Shown one piece after another: positions 13,673 to 23,918 of a stretch of 64,000 nt of DNA (position 1 is its first letter; each line of letters begins with the position of its first letter). The DNA lies in contig DATHKR010000129.1 in NCBI GenBank assembly GCA_035489015.1, forward strand, positions 62,001 to 126,000, written 5' to 3'. This DNA comes from DATFRY01 sp035489015 (lineage in GTDB: Bacteria; Myxococcota_A; Polyangia; Haliangiales; Haliangiaceae). The position numbers and the translations under genes are program-made. A model generated the notes under the pieces. The model had not been told where the DNA came from. It saw only the letters and a list, made by a program, of their open reading frames with translations, and searched no databases.

Positions 13673-14335
13673 TCAGTGGGCGAGCTCGAGGTCGGTGCGG
13701 TAGAGCTCGTACGCGGCCGAGTACTCCATCACGCGCGCGACCTCCGACACGAACGTCTCGTCGTAGCCGGCCCGGCGGAGCAGGTGGAAGCCGACCTCCA
13801 TGCCGGACGCGATGCCGCCGCCGGTGATGACCCGGCCGGCGTCGACCACCCGCGCGCGGCTGATCTTGCAGCGCGGCGCGATGTCGGCCAGGCGATCGAT
13901 CGGCACCTTGCCCGCCGCCGAGGCCTCCAGCCGGTCCGGCTCCTTCCGGTTGGTGGCGGCCAGCCCGTCGAGGAGCCCCATGGCGCCGTAGATCCACGAG
14001 CCGGTGCACACGCTGACCAGGAGTGTCTCCTCGGGCAGCTGGCGGATGAACCCGTGCAGGCGGCGGTTGTACAGCTCCTGGCGGGTTCCGAAGCCGCCCG
14101 GGATGAGGAACGCGTCCATCGCCGGCTGGTCGAGGAAGCTGTAGTTGGGCTGGACGGTGAAGCCGGCCTGCGCCTGGACCGGGCGCATCGCGTCGGCGAC
14201 GAGGAAGGCGTCGAGCTCGGGGTCGAACCGCCGCGCGACCGAGAAGACACCGTGCGGCGCGGCGAAGTCGACCACCTCCGCGTCCTTGAAAACATAGATG
14301 CCGAGCCGGAACCCGGCGCGCCTGGCCTGTGCCAT
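13673..14335 (-). CDS. DJ-1/PfpI-superfamily protein
   Basis: 220 residues; the ATG at 14335 has GGAGG a few bases upstream. A longer frame to 14452 exists but lacks support. The fold is that of the DJ-1/PfpI glutamine-amidotransferase-like family: FLIPGGFGTRQEL, the nucleophile elbow SVCTGSWIYGAMGLLDG with Cys110, and TGGGIASGMEVGFHLL. Close relatives include isonitrile hydratases and the N-terminal domains of AraC-type regulators, but here no DNA-binding domain follows. The catalytic activity is uncertain. The gene lies 55 bases downstream of the Ser/Thr kinase in the same direction and may be co-transcribed with it. Confidence 0.85.
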   Translation of the reverse strand: MAQARRAGFRLGIYVFKDAEVVDFAAPHGVFSVARRFDPELDAFLVADAMRPVQAQAGFTVQPNYSFLDQPAMDAFLIPGGFGTRQELYNRRLHGFIRQLPEETLLVSVCTGSWIYGAMGLLDGLAATNRKEPDRLEASAAGKVPIDRLADIAPRCKISRARVVDAGRVITGGGIASGMEVGFHLLRRAGYDETFVSEVARVMEYSAAYELYRTDLELAH

Positions 14336-14390
14336 CTGCGTCCTCCCTTCTCGAGGTTCGCCCAGCATAACGCCGCCGCGCGCGCCTGGC

Positions 14391-16103
14391 TCAGCCGGCC
14401 CGGCGATCCGGCAGGCCGGGCCGCGCCGGCGTGCGCACCGCGAGATCGACATCGACGGTGGCGGCGATCTCGACCTCCGTGCGGGCCTGGCGGTCGCCGA
14501 GGCGCGCGCGGTGGTCGTCGAGCCAGCGGCGGGCGTCCTCCTCGGTCCAGCTGCCGGCGTCGCGGCAGGCGCGCAGCGCGCGCTGGAGCGAGCGCGCGTC
14601 GGTCGGTCGGCTGGACGGGACCTTGTCGAGGCAGGCGAGCAGGAGCGCCTCGAGGTCGGCCGGCACCGGCGCGCCCAGCCGCTCCGACGGCGGCACCGGC
14701 GGCGTGTGCAGGTGGTGGCCGCACACCTCGAGCACGCTGCGCCCGGTGAACACCTCGCAGCCGGTGACCAGGAAGTAGCCGACCGCGCCCAGCGCGTAGA
14801 GATCGGTCCGCGCGTCGACCAGCTCCGGCGCGGTGATCGCCTCGGGGGCCATGTAGAGCGGCGTGCCGGCCACGCCGTCGACCTGGGTCAGCGCCGGCTG
14901 GGTGGCGGCGTCGCCGGCGACCGCGCCGATCTGCTTGACCAGGCCGAAGTCGAGCACCTTGGCCACGTCGGGCAGCCCGCCCTGCTCGGTCAGGAAGATG
15001 TTGGCCGGCTTGATGTCGCGGTGGATGAGCCCGATCCGGTGGGCCTCGGCCAGCGCGCCGGCCACCTGCTCGAGGAGGTGGATGACGCGCCCGGCCGGCA
15101 TCGGCCCGGTCAGCGCGACCACGTCGGCCAGGCTGGCCCCCTCGAGGTACTCCATCGCGTAGTAGAAGACGCCGTCCGGCGTGCGCCCGTAGTCGAAGAT
15201 GCGGATGGTGTTGGGGTGGGTGAGGGCGGCGGTCAGCTGCACCTCGCGCTCGAAGCGGGCCAGGCTGTCCGCCCCGTGCCGCGACGGCTGCAGGAGCTTC
15301 ACCGCGGTCGGCCGGCGCAGCATCGCGTGGCTGGCCCGGTAGACCACGCCCATGCCGCCCTCGCCGAGCTTCTCCAGCAGCGTGTACTGGCCGAGCCGGC
15401 GGGCGTCGCGCACCTCGGCGCGCAGGCCGTAGATCACCCGCGACGTGGCGGTGGCGATGGCGACCGATGCGGTCCACCACAGCCCGACCACCGGCAGGTT
15501 GCGGCGCGCCATCACCTCGGCCGACGCGCGCAGGAGCGGGCTGGCCGCGGGCGTGTAGACGCGCGGGTCGTGGTTCCAGCGGTGGAGGAAGTACACGCTG
15601 GCGACCAGGCCGGCACCGATCACCAGGCCGAGCGCGAGGGTGAGACGGGCCGGGCTCGGCACCAGGATCGATCGCGCGATGAGCGTGTACGTCAGCGAGA
15701 GGATGAGGATGTAGTCGGGCCGCACCTCGTACGGCACGTGGAAGCTCATCATCATCGTGGCGAAGCAGCCGAGGAACAGCCCCGACTCCTCGATCACGCG
15801 GATGGCGCGGACCGACCGCGCCCGCCCGCGACAGAGCAGCCACACCGCGGCGAACGCGGCCACGCCGAGGGCCTGCCACGGAAGGAACGCCTGGGTCGGG
15901 CTGCCGTCGCCGAGGACGGCGCCGAGCAAGCGCCAGGCGAGGAACATCCCGAACAGCGCCGCCATCATCCCGCCGAAGCCGGACACCCGGCGCTGCAGCG
16001 ACGAGCGCATCTCCTCGCGGCTGTCGTCGCCGGTGGCGTTCGCGCCAGCGCCCGCGGCACCACCGGGGGCGGCGGCCTGCGCGATGACGGGGAGCTTTTC
16101 CAC
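14391..16103 (-). CDS. Membrane-anchored Ser/Thr protein kinase
   Basis: 570 residues. The N-terminal 230 residues hold about six hydrophobic segments (near 44-62, 74-91, 106-120, 130-147, 153-172 and 203-220), followed by a Hanks-type kinase domain (~240-500). All key elements are present: glycine loop GEGGMGVVY, Lys269, Glu286, HRDIKPAN with Asp363, DFG with Asp385 and the activation segment GTPLYMAPE. It should phosphorylate Ser/Thr in cytoplasmic partners in response to a membrane signal. Having the sensor region N-terminal to the kinase reverses the common PknB layout but is seen in myxobacteria. The GTG start follows a TATATT box at 16114-16119 by about ten bases, so the mRNA may be leaderless. 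Confidence 0.9.
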   Translation of the reverse strand: MEKLPVIAQAAAPGGAAGAGANATGDDSREEMRSSLQRRVSGFGGMMAALFGMFLAWRLLGAVLGDGSPTQAFLPWQALGVAAFAAVWLLCRGRARSVRAIRVIEESGLFLGCFATMMMSFHVPYEVRPDYILILSLTYTLIARSILVPSPARLTLALGLVIGAGLVASVYFLHRWNHDPRVYTPAASPLLRASAEVMARRNLPVVGLWWTASVAIATATSRVIYGLRAEVRDARRLGQYTLLEKLGEGGMGVVYRASHAMLRRPTAVKLLQPSRHGADSLARFEREVQLTAALTHPNTIRIFDYGRTPDGVFYYAMEYLEGASLADVVALTGPMPAGRVIHLLEQVAGALAEAHRIGLIHRDIKPANIFLTEQGGLPDVAKVLDFGLVKQIGAVAGDAATQPALTQVDGVAGTPLYMAPEAITAPELVDARTDLYALGAVGYFLVTGCEVFTGRSVLEVCGHHLHTPPVPPSERLGAPVPADLEALLLACLDKVPSSRPTDARSLQRALRACRDAGSWTEEDARRWLDDHRARLGDRQARTEVEIAATVDVDLAVRTPARPGLPDRRAG

Positions 16104-16113
16104 CGCAGGCGTG

Positions 16114-16161
16114 AATATATCAGCCGGCCGGTCGGCCGCCGGCGGTCGCCCGCGCTATCTT
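16114..16161. promoter_or_regulatory. Divergent -10 boxes between kinase and lipoprotein genes
   Basis: On the minus strand TATATT (16119-16114) lies ten bases before the kinase GTG at 16103. On the plus strand TATCTT (16156-16161) lies eight bases before the ATG at 16170. Neither gene has a visible Shine-Dalgarno sequence or a good -35. Both could therefore yield leaderless mRNAs. Confidence 0.3.
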
Positions 16162-16169
16162 CGGTCGCG

Positions 16170-17246
16170 ATGGATCGCCTGGACCGTGGACCGCGCCCGG
16201 TGCGGTCGAGCGCGGTGGTCGTGATGTTCGCGCTGGCGGTGGCCGCGGTCGGCGCGGCTGGCTGTCAGGAAGAGCCCTCGCTGCTGTGCGACCGCGCTCG
16301 CGTCGTGTGGCCGTTCTTCGACATCGACCCGCGCCTCGACACCAGCCCGGACGATGGGCTGCAGATCGACCTCGAGCTGCGCAGCTCGCTCCTGCCCGGG
16401 ACCAGCGTGTTTCTGACCGTGCAGGGCGAGGAGGGCGATCCGGTCGCCCACCCGCAGCCGGCGGTGGCCGACGAGGACGGCGACGTCCTGTTCACCGACG
16501 TGAACGTGCCGTTCGGCCGGGTCACCTTCGAGGTGAACGCGCACAACGAGTGCGGCGACGTCCGCTCGCTGCGCACGCCGTACGTGTGGGACGGGCTCGG
16601 CTTCCCGCGCTGCGATCTCGACCTCGGGGTCGAGCCGGCCGTGGTCGACGACCTCGCGCCGCTGTCGGTGTTGCGCGCCGAGCACGACGGCGATCCGGAC
16701 CAGCCCGGCGTGCAGCTCCAGGTCTCGATCGACGCCGGCCGGCCCGACATGACGGTGACCCTGTTCGCGCTCGATCCGGCCACCGGCGAGCAGCAGATCT
16801 TCGAGGAGGAGAGTGGCGACGACCTCCGCGCCAGCTTCCCGGTCACCCTCGGCGAGGGCGAGCATGCGCTGCGCGCGGTGTGCGTGTGGGAGCCGGCCGG
16901 GCTGCGCCCGTCGTCGCGCACCGCCCGCCTGCTGGTCGACACCGTGGCGCCGGACTGCGAGCTGGTCGACCCGGCCGCGCGAGTGACCGCGGCGGACGAT
17001 CTCGATCCGGGGATCGACGGCGTGCAGATCGCGCTGCGCGGGCGATCGACCGCGCCCGACGTGGCCGGCGAGGCGGCGACGTTCGCGGTGCAGGGCGAGC
17101 TCATCGACGGCAGCGCGGTCGACGACGCCGGCGAGAGCAGCGCGGCGACCACGATCGTCCTGGATCCGCCCGGCGCGCCGCAGGAGCTGGTCTTCGCGCT
17201 GAGCGATCACGCCGGCAACCTGTGCGAGGACGCGGTCACCTTCTGA
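16170..17246 (+). CDS. Secreted lipoprotein with Ig-like repeats, function unknown
   Basis: 358 residues. The signal peptide ends in a lipobox (GAAGC, Cys32), so this is a predicted lipoprotein. The mature part is beta-rich and seems built of Ig-like modules: VFLTVQGEEGDPV, VTVTLFALDPATGEQQ and FAVQGELIDGS each precede a segment that ends near a paired cysteine (ECGD, RCDL, AVCVWEP, DCELV, NLCED). Such architecture is common in myxobacterial surface lipoproteins that bind polymers or act as adhesins, but nothing specifies a ligand. It is divergent from the Ser/Thr kinase and is followed by a 296-base gap containing a short tandem repeat. Confidence 0.75.
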   Translation: MDRLDRGPRPVRSSAVVVMFALAVAAVGAAGCQEEPSLLCDRARVVWPFFDIDPRLDTSPDDGLQIDLELRSSLLPGTSVFLTVQGEEGDPVAHPQPAVADEDGDVLFTDVNVPFGRVTFEVNAHNECGDVRSLRTPYVWDGLGFPRCDLDLGVEPAVVDDLAPLSVLRAEHDGDPDQPGVQLQVSIDAGRPDMTVTLFALDPATGEQQIFEEESGDDLRASFPVTLGEGEHALRAVCVWEPAGLRPSSRTARLLVDTVAPDCELVDPAARVTAADDLDPGIDGVQIALRGRSTAPDVAGEAATFAVQGELIDGSAVDDAGESSAATTIVLDPPGAPQELVFALSDHAGNLCEDAVTF

Positions 17247-17542
17247 CGGGCCGCGGGGGCGCCCCGTCGCCGGCAATTCACCGAGTCGGGCTCGCGTCGA
17301 GACAGGCATTCAGCACGACAGGCATTCAGCGCGACAGCCATTCATCGCGAATGGCCGGAATGCTGCTCGTTTCCCGTTCGATACGCCGATGGCGGGGATT
17401 GCGCTTCGAGTGGGAACCAGGGTTCCCCCGTCCGGTTCACCGCGTGCGCTGATCACAGTCGTTTCCGGCGCGCCACACCGCCGGTACACCGGTTGCAGCC
17501 ATCTCCGCCGCCGGCACGTTCGCCGGTCGTGAGGAGGGGATC
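17247..17542. other. Intergenic region with short repeats
   Basis: No gene is seen. It contains three 16-base tandem units (17301-17348), an overlapping hairpin at 17338-17354 (ccattc/gaatgg), and the ribosome site GGAGGGGATC just before the metalloprotease ATG at 17543. Confidence 0.5.
17301..17348. repeat. Three 16-bp tandem repeats
   Basis: Units begin at 17301, 17317 and 17333: gacaggcattcagcac, gacaggcattcagcgc and gacagccattcatcgc. The first two differ at one base, the third at several. They lie about 195-240 bases upstream of the metalloprotease start and could be protein-binding sites or a small slippage repeat. Confidence 0.7.
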
Positions 17543-18358
17543 ATGAAGTTCTCCGCGGTATGGATTGCTGGTTTGATGTTCGCCACGGTCGCCTGCTCGG
17601 GCGAGGACGAACAGCAACCGCTCACGTGGGAGGAGTTCCAGGCCCAGGCATACCAGGAGCCGAGCGGGTCGTACGTCGTCGACGGTGACATGCCGGCCGA
17701 GAACCTGGACCGGCTCCACGACTACTATCTCGACTACCGCAAGTCGTTCGACGATGACGGCATCGGCGAGAGCCAGCACGGGCTGGCGGTGAACACCGTC
17801 GGAGGCTTCGACGATCTGTGGCCCAACGGCTCGACGCTGACCTACTGCGTCGCCGCGTCGGGCGGCCAGGCCTTCTCGCCCGACGAGTACAACGCGGTGG
17901 TCGCGTCGATGGACGCCGCCACGGCGGAGTGGGAGGCGACGGCCAACATCAGCCTGGTCCACGACTCGTCACAGGACGGCGCCTGCGACGCCTTCAATCC
18001 GAACGTGACCTTCGACGTCGGCCGGGTCTGCTCGGGGCAGTTCCTGGCCCGCGCGTTCTTCCCCAGCCAGTCGCGCCAGACCCGCAACATCCTGGTCGAC
18101 TGCACCTCGTTCGGCCCGATCCCGCCGTGGACCCTGACCGGCGTCCTGCGCCACGAGACCGGCCACACGATCGGCTTCCGCCACGAGCACACCCGGCCCG
18201 AGGCGGGCACGTGCTTCGAGGATAACAACTGGCGCCCGCTGACCGGCTACGACTCGAGCTCGGTCATGCACTACCCGCAGTGCAACGGGACCCAGGGCGG
18301 CGACCTGGTGCTGACCGACACCGACCGCGCCGGCGCGAGCTCGGTGTACCCCTTCTGA
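17543..18358 (+). CDS. Astacin-like zinc metalloprotease lipoprotein
   Basis: 271 residues with an N-terminal lipoprotein signal (FATVACS, Cys18). The metzincin zinc site is complete: His204, Glu205, His208 and His214 in HETGHTIGFRHEHTRP, the extended form with Glu after the third His that marks astacins. The Met-turn SVMHY follows, with Met242 and the Tyr244 zinc/transition-state ligand. It should hydrolyse peptides outside the cell or on its surface. Residues 20-85 may serve as a pro-region. Four cysteines in 148-224 could pair. GGAGGGGATC precedes the ATG. Predatory or nutritional proteolysis would fit, but is inference. Confidence 0.88.
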   Translation: MKFSAVWIAGLMFATVACSGEDEQQPLTWEEFQAQAYQEPSGSYVVDGDMPAENLDRLHDYYLDYRKSFDDDGIGESQHGLAVNTVGGFDDLWPNGSTLTYCVAASGGQAFSPDEYNAVVASMDAATAEWEATANISLVHDSSQDGACDAFNPNVTFDVGRVCSGQFLARAFFPSQSRQTRNILVDCTSFGPIPPWTLTGVLRHETGHTIGFRHEHTRPEAGTCFEDNNWRPLTGYDSSSVMHYPQCNGTQGGDLVLTDTDRAGASSVYPF

Positions 18359-18371
18359 GCTGACCACGGGG

Positions 18372-18423
18372 CGACCGCTTCGCCGGCCCCTCCCTCGGCC
18401 GACGGGGCGGTCGTCACCTCATA
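18372..18423. terminator. Nested inverted repeat between convergent genes
   Basis: Outer arms cgaccgc (18372-18378) and gcggtcg (18417-18423) enclose inner arms cggcc (18384-18388) and ggccg (18397-18401). It lies between the metalloprotease stop and the enoyl-CoA hydratase stop and could serve both strands. There is no T tract. Confidence 0.4.
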
Positions 18424-18445
18424 CGTTACGGAGAGGAGCCTCGCG

Positions 18446-19237
18446 CTACCGGCCGGTGAAGCGACCGGCCCGGCGCTCGACGAAGGACATCATGCCCTCG
18501 CGGGCGTCGTCGGAGGCGAGAAGCTTGCCGAGGGTCGGGCGGAGGTCCTCGATCGCCGCGGCGGGGCCGCGGTCGACCGCGACCCGCGCGTTGTGCAGCG
18601 TCGCGCGCACCCCGAGCGGCGCCTGCTGGGCGATGCGATCGGCGATGGCGACCGCGCGATCGAGATCCTGGCCGGGATCGACCACCTCCTGGACCAGGCC
18701 GATGCGGAGCGCGGTGGCGGCGTCGAATTCGTCGCCGGTCAGCAGGTAGCGCATCGCGTTGCCCCAGCCGAGCCGCTGGGGCATGCGCAGGGTGGCCCCG
18801 CCGAACGGGAAGATGCCGCGCTTGATCTCGATCTGCGCGAAGCGCGCGTCGCTCGCCGCCACGCACACGTCCGACGCCAGGATGAGCTCGATGCCGAGCG
18901 TCAGGCACAGGCCGCGCACCGCGACCACCACCGGCTTGGACACCGGCGGCCCGGACACGCCCCACGGATCGATCGCGCCGGCCGGGGCGAGCTTCTCGCC
19001 GCTCGCGATGAGCGGACCGACCGCGGCCAGGTCGAGCCCGCCGGTGAAGTGATCGCCGTGGGCGAAGACGACGCCGCAGCGCAGCTGGTCGTCGTCCTCG
19101 AGCGCGCGGTACGCGTCGGACAGGCCGCGCAGGAGCTCGGGCCCGAACGCGTTGCGCTTGTGCGCGCGGTCGATGCCCATGAGGAAGAGGTGACCGCGAG
19201 TCTCGGTCGTGATGCGTCCTTCGGCGGGGGTGGTCAT
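18446..19237 (-). CDS. Enoyl-CoA hydratase/isomerase (crotonase) family protein
   Basis: 263 residues from the ATG at 19237; an ATG at 19255 would add six residues. The crotonase fold is evident: HKRNAFGPELLRGL, the oxyanion-hole segment FAHGDHFTGGLDL, KPVVVAVRGLCLTLGIELILASDVCVA, ARFAQIEIKRGIFPFGGATLRMPQRLGWGNA and the C-terminal HNARVAVDRG. Family members hydrate or isomerise acyl-CoA thioesters, or do related chemistry. The classic second glutamate of hydratases is not obvious in GIFPFGG, so the exact reaction is open. It stands alone on this strand, between the metalloprotease and GH3 genes. Confidence 0.88.
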   Translation of the reverse strand: MTTPAEGRITTETRGHLFLMGIDRAHKRNAFGPELLRGLSDAYRALEDDDQLRCGVVFAHGDHFTGGLDLAAVGPLIASGEKLAPAGAIDPWGVSGPPVSKPVVVAVRGLCLTLGIELILASDVCVAASDARFAQIEIKRGIFPFGGATLRMPQRLGWGNAMRYLLTGDEFDAATALRIGLVQEVVDPGQDLDRAVAIADRIAQQAPLGVRATLHNARVAVDRGPAAAIEDLRPTLGKLLASDDAREGMMSFVERRAGRFTGR

Positions 19238-19336
19238 GGCGACGAGGATAACCATTTCACGCCGGGCAGAGCTCGCTCCCGGGCGACGTCGATGCGCCGC
19301 CCGTCGACGAACGCGCGCTCGCGCGGACCAAGCAGC

Positions 19337-19365
19337 TTGCCAAGCCCGAGCCGGTCGATTACATC
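19337..19365 (+). promoter_or_regulatory. Candidate promoter of the GH3 gene
   Basis: TTGCCA (19337-19342), 17-base spacer, TACATC (19360-19365). The -35 matches the sigma-70 consensus at five of six bases, the -10 at three. It would start transcription about 90 bases upstream of the GH3 ATG. Within that leader, agcatcg and cgatgct form a spaced inverted repeat. Confidence 0.35.
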
Positions 19366-19459
19366 GCACCCAGCGATCGGCCCCAGCATCGGGTTGCCGG
19401 CAACTCTGCGCCTCGATGCTCGGGAGCGAGTCATCGCTCTTGCCCGGGAGGGGAAGACC

Positions 19460-21655
<2,196 letters not shown>

Positions 21656-21682
21656 GCCGTCGCCGACCGATCCGCACCCGAT

Positions 21683-21719
21683 GGCGGCCGCGCCGGGCTC
21701 ACGCTCGGGCGCGGCCGCC
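21683..21719. terminator. Perfect 12-bp hairpin between convergent genes
   Basis: ggcggccgcgcc (21683-21694) and ggcgcggccgcc (21708-21719) are exact inverted copies around a 13-base loop, and the transporter's stop codon lies in the loop. It probably acts on both strands between the GH3 gene and the transporter gene. There is no T tract. Confidence 0.55.
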
Positions 21720-22874
21720 CAGGCGAAGCGCGCAGGCCAGGCCGAGCGCGGAGGAGACCGCCATGGCCAGGTAGGCGTCCCCGGCCCAGCGCTCGTAGAG
21801 CACGCCGGCCAGCGCCATGCCTGTCCCGAGCGCGACGCCGCTGCCGATCGCGACGTAGAGCGCGGTGGTCCGCTGCATCGACGCGGCCGGGATCGAGTCG
21901 CGGATCCAGCTCATCGCGCCCAGGTGCATGGCGGCGAAGGTGGCGGCGTGCAGCGTCTGCACCGCGGCGATGACCCACAGCGACTCGACCCAGGCGAGCA
22001 GCGGCCAGCGCACGATCCCGCCCACCCCGGCGGCGATCAGCATGCCGGTGGGGCCGATCCGGTCGACCAGGCGGCGGCCGACCGCGAACAGCATGACCTC
22101 GACGATGACGCCCCACGACCACAGCCACCCGATCGCCGACTCGCCCAGCCCGATCTCCTGCCAGTGGCGGGTGCCGAACCCGTACAGCACCGCGTGGCTG
22201 CCCTGCATGAAGGCGACCGCGCCGAGGAACGCGCGCAGGCGGGGCCGCTCGAGCACCGCGCCGGCGCTGGCCGGTGCGATCGCCGGGACCAGCACGTTGG
22301 TCGACGTCCGCGGCAGCCACCAGGTCACCGCGACCAGCCCGGCCGAGGCGATGAGGAGCGCGTCGAGCACCAGGTCAGGTGAGCGGCCCTGCAGCGCCAT
22401 CCCGCCCAGGCTCGAGGCGATGACGAACGCGCCCGAGCCCCACACACGCACGCGCCCGTAGTCGAGGCGGCCGGCGGCCGCGGCGTTGATCGCGAGGCCG
22501 TCGACCAGCGGCGAGATCGGCGCGAGCGCGAGGCCGAGCGCGGCCGACAGGAGGAGCATCGGCACGAACCCGTCCACCAGCGCAAAGGCGGCGTAGGAGG
22601 CGAGCGCCACCGCGGCCAGCCCGGTGGCCAGGCGGCCGGCGCGGCCGCGCCGGTCGGCCCAGCTCCCCGCCCACGGCGCGGCCAGGCGGGCCCAGGTCGG
22701 GATGCCGAGGAGGAGGCCGATCTGATCCGGCTCCATCCCGCGGTGGGCCAGCCACACCGGCCAGTAGGGCAGCTGGATGCCGAGCGCGCCGAACAGCGCG
22801 ATGTAGACCAGCACGAGGCGACGGGCCTCGCCGCCGCCAGGATCTTCGGCCGGAGCGGCCCGCCCCTCGCTCAC
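21699..22874 (-). CDS. Major facilitator superfamily transporter (MFS_1-like)
   Basis: 391 residues with about 12 hydrophobic segments. The start is the GTG that overlaps the aldo/keto reductase stop (GTGA at 22871-22874). Features include LPYWPVWLAHRGMEPDQIGLLLGIPTWARL, the loop WADRRGRAGR, and an arrangement like the HcaT/YfcJ-related group of phenylpropionate or nucleoside permeases (LDYGRVRVWGSGAFVIAS, SWGVIVEVMLFAVGRRLVDRIG). The substrate is unknown. Coupled translation with the aldo/keto reductase suggests uptake or export of a carbonyl- or sugar-like compound, which is inference. Confidence 0.87.
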   Translation of the reverse strand: MSEGRAAPAEDPGGGEARRLVLVYIALFGALGIQLPYWPVWLAHRGMEPDQIGLLLGIPTWARLAAPWAGSWADRRGRAGRLATGLAAVALASYAAFALVDGFVPMLLLSAALGLALAPISPLVDGLAINAAAAGRLDYGRVRVWGSGAFVIASSLGGMALQGRSPDLVLDALLIASAGLVAVTWWLPRTSTNVLVPAIAPASAGAVLERPRLRAFLGAVAFMQGSHAVLYGFGTRHWQEIGLGESAIGWLWSWGVIVEVMLFAVGRRLVDRIGPTGMLIAAGVGGIVRWPLLAWVESLWVIAAVQTLHAATFAAMHLGAMSWIRDSIPAASMQRTTALYVAIGSGVALGTGMALAGVLYERWAGDAYLAMAVSSALGLACALRLGGRARA

Positions 22875-23854
22875 CAGCGCTGGTGCACCAGTGGACGGAT
22901 GTGGGATCGATAGAGAGCATCGATGCGGGCGCGCGCCTCGGGCGCGAGCGGCGGCATCTCGGCGGCGCGCAGGTTCTCGTCGACCTGGTCCGGCCGCTTC
23001 GCGCCCGGGATGGCGCAGGTGACCGCGTCGTGCTCGAGGATCCACGCGAGCGCGAGCTGGGCCAGGCTGAAGCCGGGCGGCACCAGCGGGCGGAGCTGGT
23101 CGACCACCGCGAGCCCGACGTCGAAGTCGACCCCGGAGAAGGTCTCGCCGCGGTCGAAGGCGGCCCCCTCGCGGTTGAAGGCGCGATGGTCGTCGGCCGC
23201 GAAGCGGGTGGCCGCGCTCATCTTGCCGGTCAGCATGCCGGACGACAGCGGCACCCGGGCCAGGATCCCGACCTTCTGCTCCAGGGCGCGGGCGAACAGC
23301 CGATCGGCCGGGCGCTGGCGGAACAGGTTGAAGATGATCTGCACGCTCTGCACGTGCGGGTACTCGATCGCCTTCAGCGCCTCCTCGACCCGCTCGACGC
23401 TGACCCCGTAGAAGCGGAGCTTGCCGGCGCGGACCAGCTCGTCGAGGCCGTCGAACACCTCCGGCATGTAGTAGACGTCGGTCGGCGGGCAGTGCAGCTG
23501 GAGGAGATCGATCGCGTCGACCTCCAGGTTGCGGAGGCTCCGCTCGACGAAGCCGGTCAGGCTGGCCGCCGAGTACGCGTCCGGCCCGTGCGGTCGGGCG
23601 CGGCGGCCGGCCTTGGTGGCGACGTGGAACGGCTCGCCGACCTCGCGGCGCAGCCGGGCCAGCAGCCGCTCGCTGCGCCCGTCGCCGTACACGTCGGCGG
23701 TGTCGAAGAAGTTGACGCCGAGCTCGACCGCGCGCCGCAACGCCGCCATCGACTCGTCGTCGGACACCGCGCCCCAGGTGCCGCCGATCGCCCAGGCGCC
23801 GAAGCTGATCGGGCTGATCTCGAATCCGGTCCGTCCCAGTAGTCGCCTGCGCAT
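22871..23854 (-). CDS. Aldo/keto reductase
   Basis: 327 residues, cytoplasmic NADPH-dependent carbonyl reductase of the AKR superfamily. The catalytic tetrad can be placed at Asp51 and Tyr56 (FFDTADVYGDGRSE), Lys81 (VATKAGRR) and His121 (DLLQLHCPP). The cofactor end shows AIPGAKRPDQVDENLRAAE. The sequence type is that of bacterial AKRs annotated as general or sugar-related reductases; the natural substrate cannot be told. It overlaps the MFS transporter gene by four bases. No strong ribosome site is seen in front of the ATG. Confidence 0.92.
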   Translation of the reverse strand: MRRRLLGRTGFEISPISFGAWAIGGTWGAVSDDESMAALRRAVELGVNFFDTADVYGDGRSERLLARLRREVGEPFHVATKAGRRARPHGPDAYSAASLTGFVERSLRNLEVDAIDLLQLHCPPTDVYYMPEVFDGLDELVRAGKLRFYGVSVERVEEALKAIEYPHVQSVQIIFNLFRQRPADRLFARALEQKVGILARVPLSSGMLTGKMSAATRFAADDHRAFNREGAAFDRGETFSGVDFDVGLAVVDQLRPLVPPGFSLAQLALAWILEHDAVTCAIPGAKRPDQVDENLRAAEMPPLAPEARARIDALYRSHIRPLVHQRW

Positions 23855-23918
23855 CGCTCGTCTCCTGCCGGTCGCGGCGGCGGCATCCTACCGCGCCGGC
23901 GCCGCCCGCGCAGCGAGA

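Noticed and set aside
14336..14452. A 39-residue N-terminal extension of the DJ-1/PfpI protein
   Set aside because: The ATG at 14335 has a good GGAGG site and a normal family N-terminus; the extension overlaps the end of the kinase gene and is Arg/Gly/Pro-rich filler.
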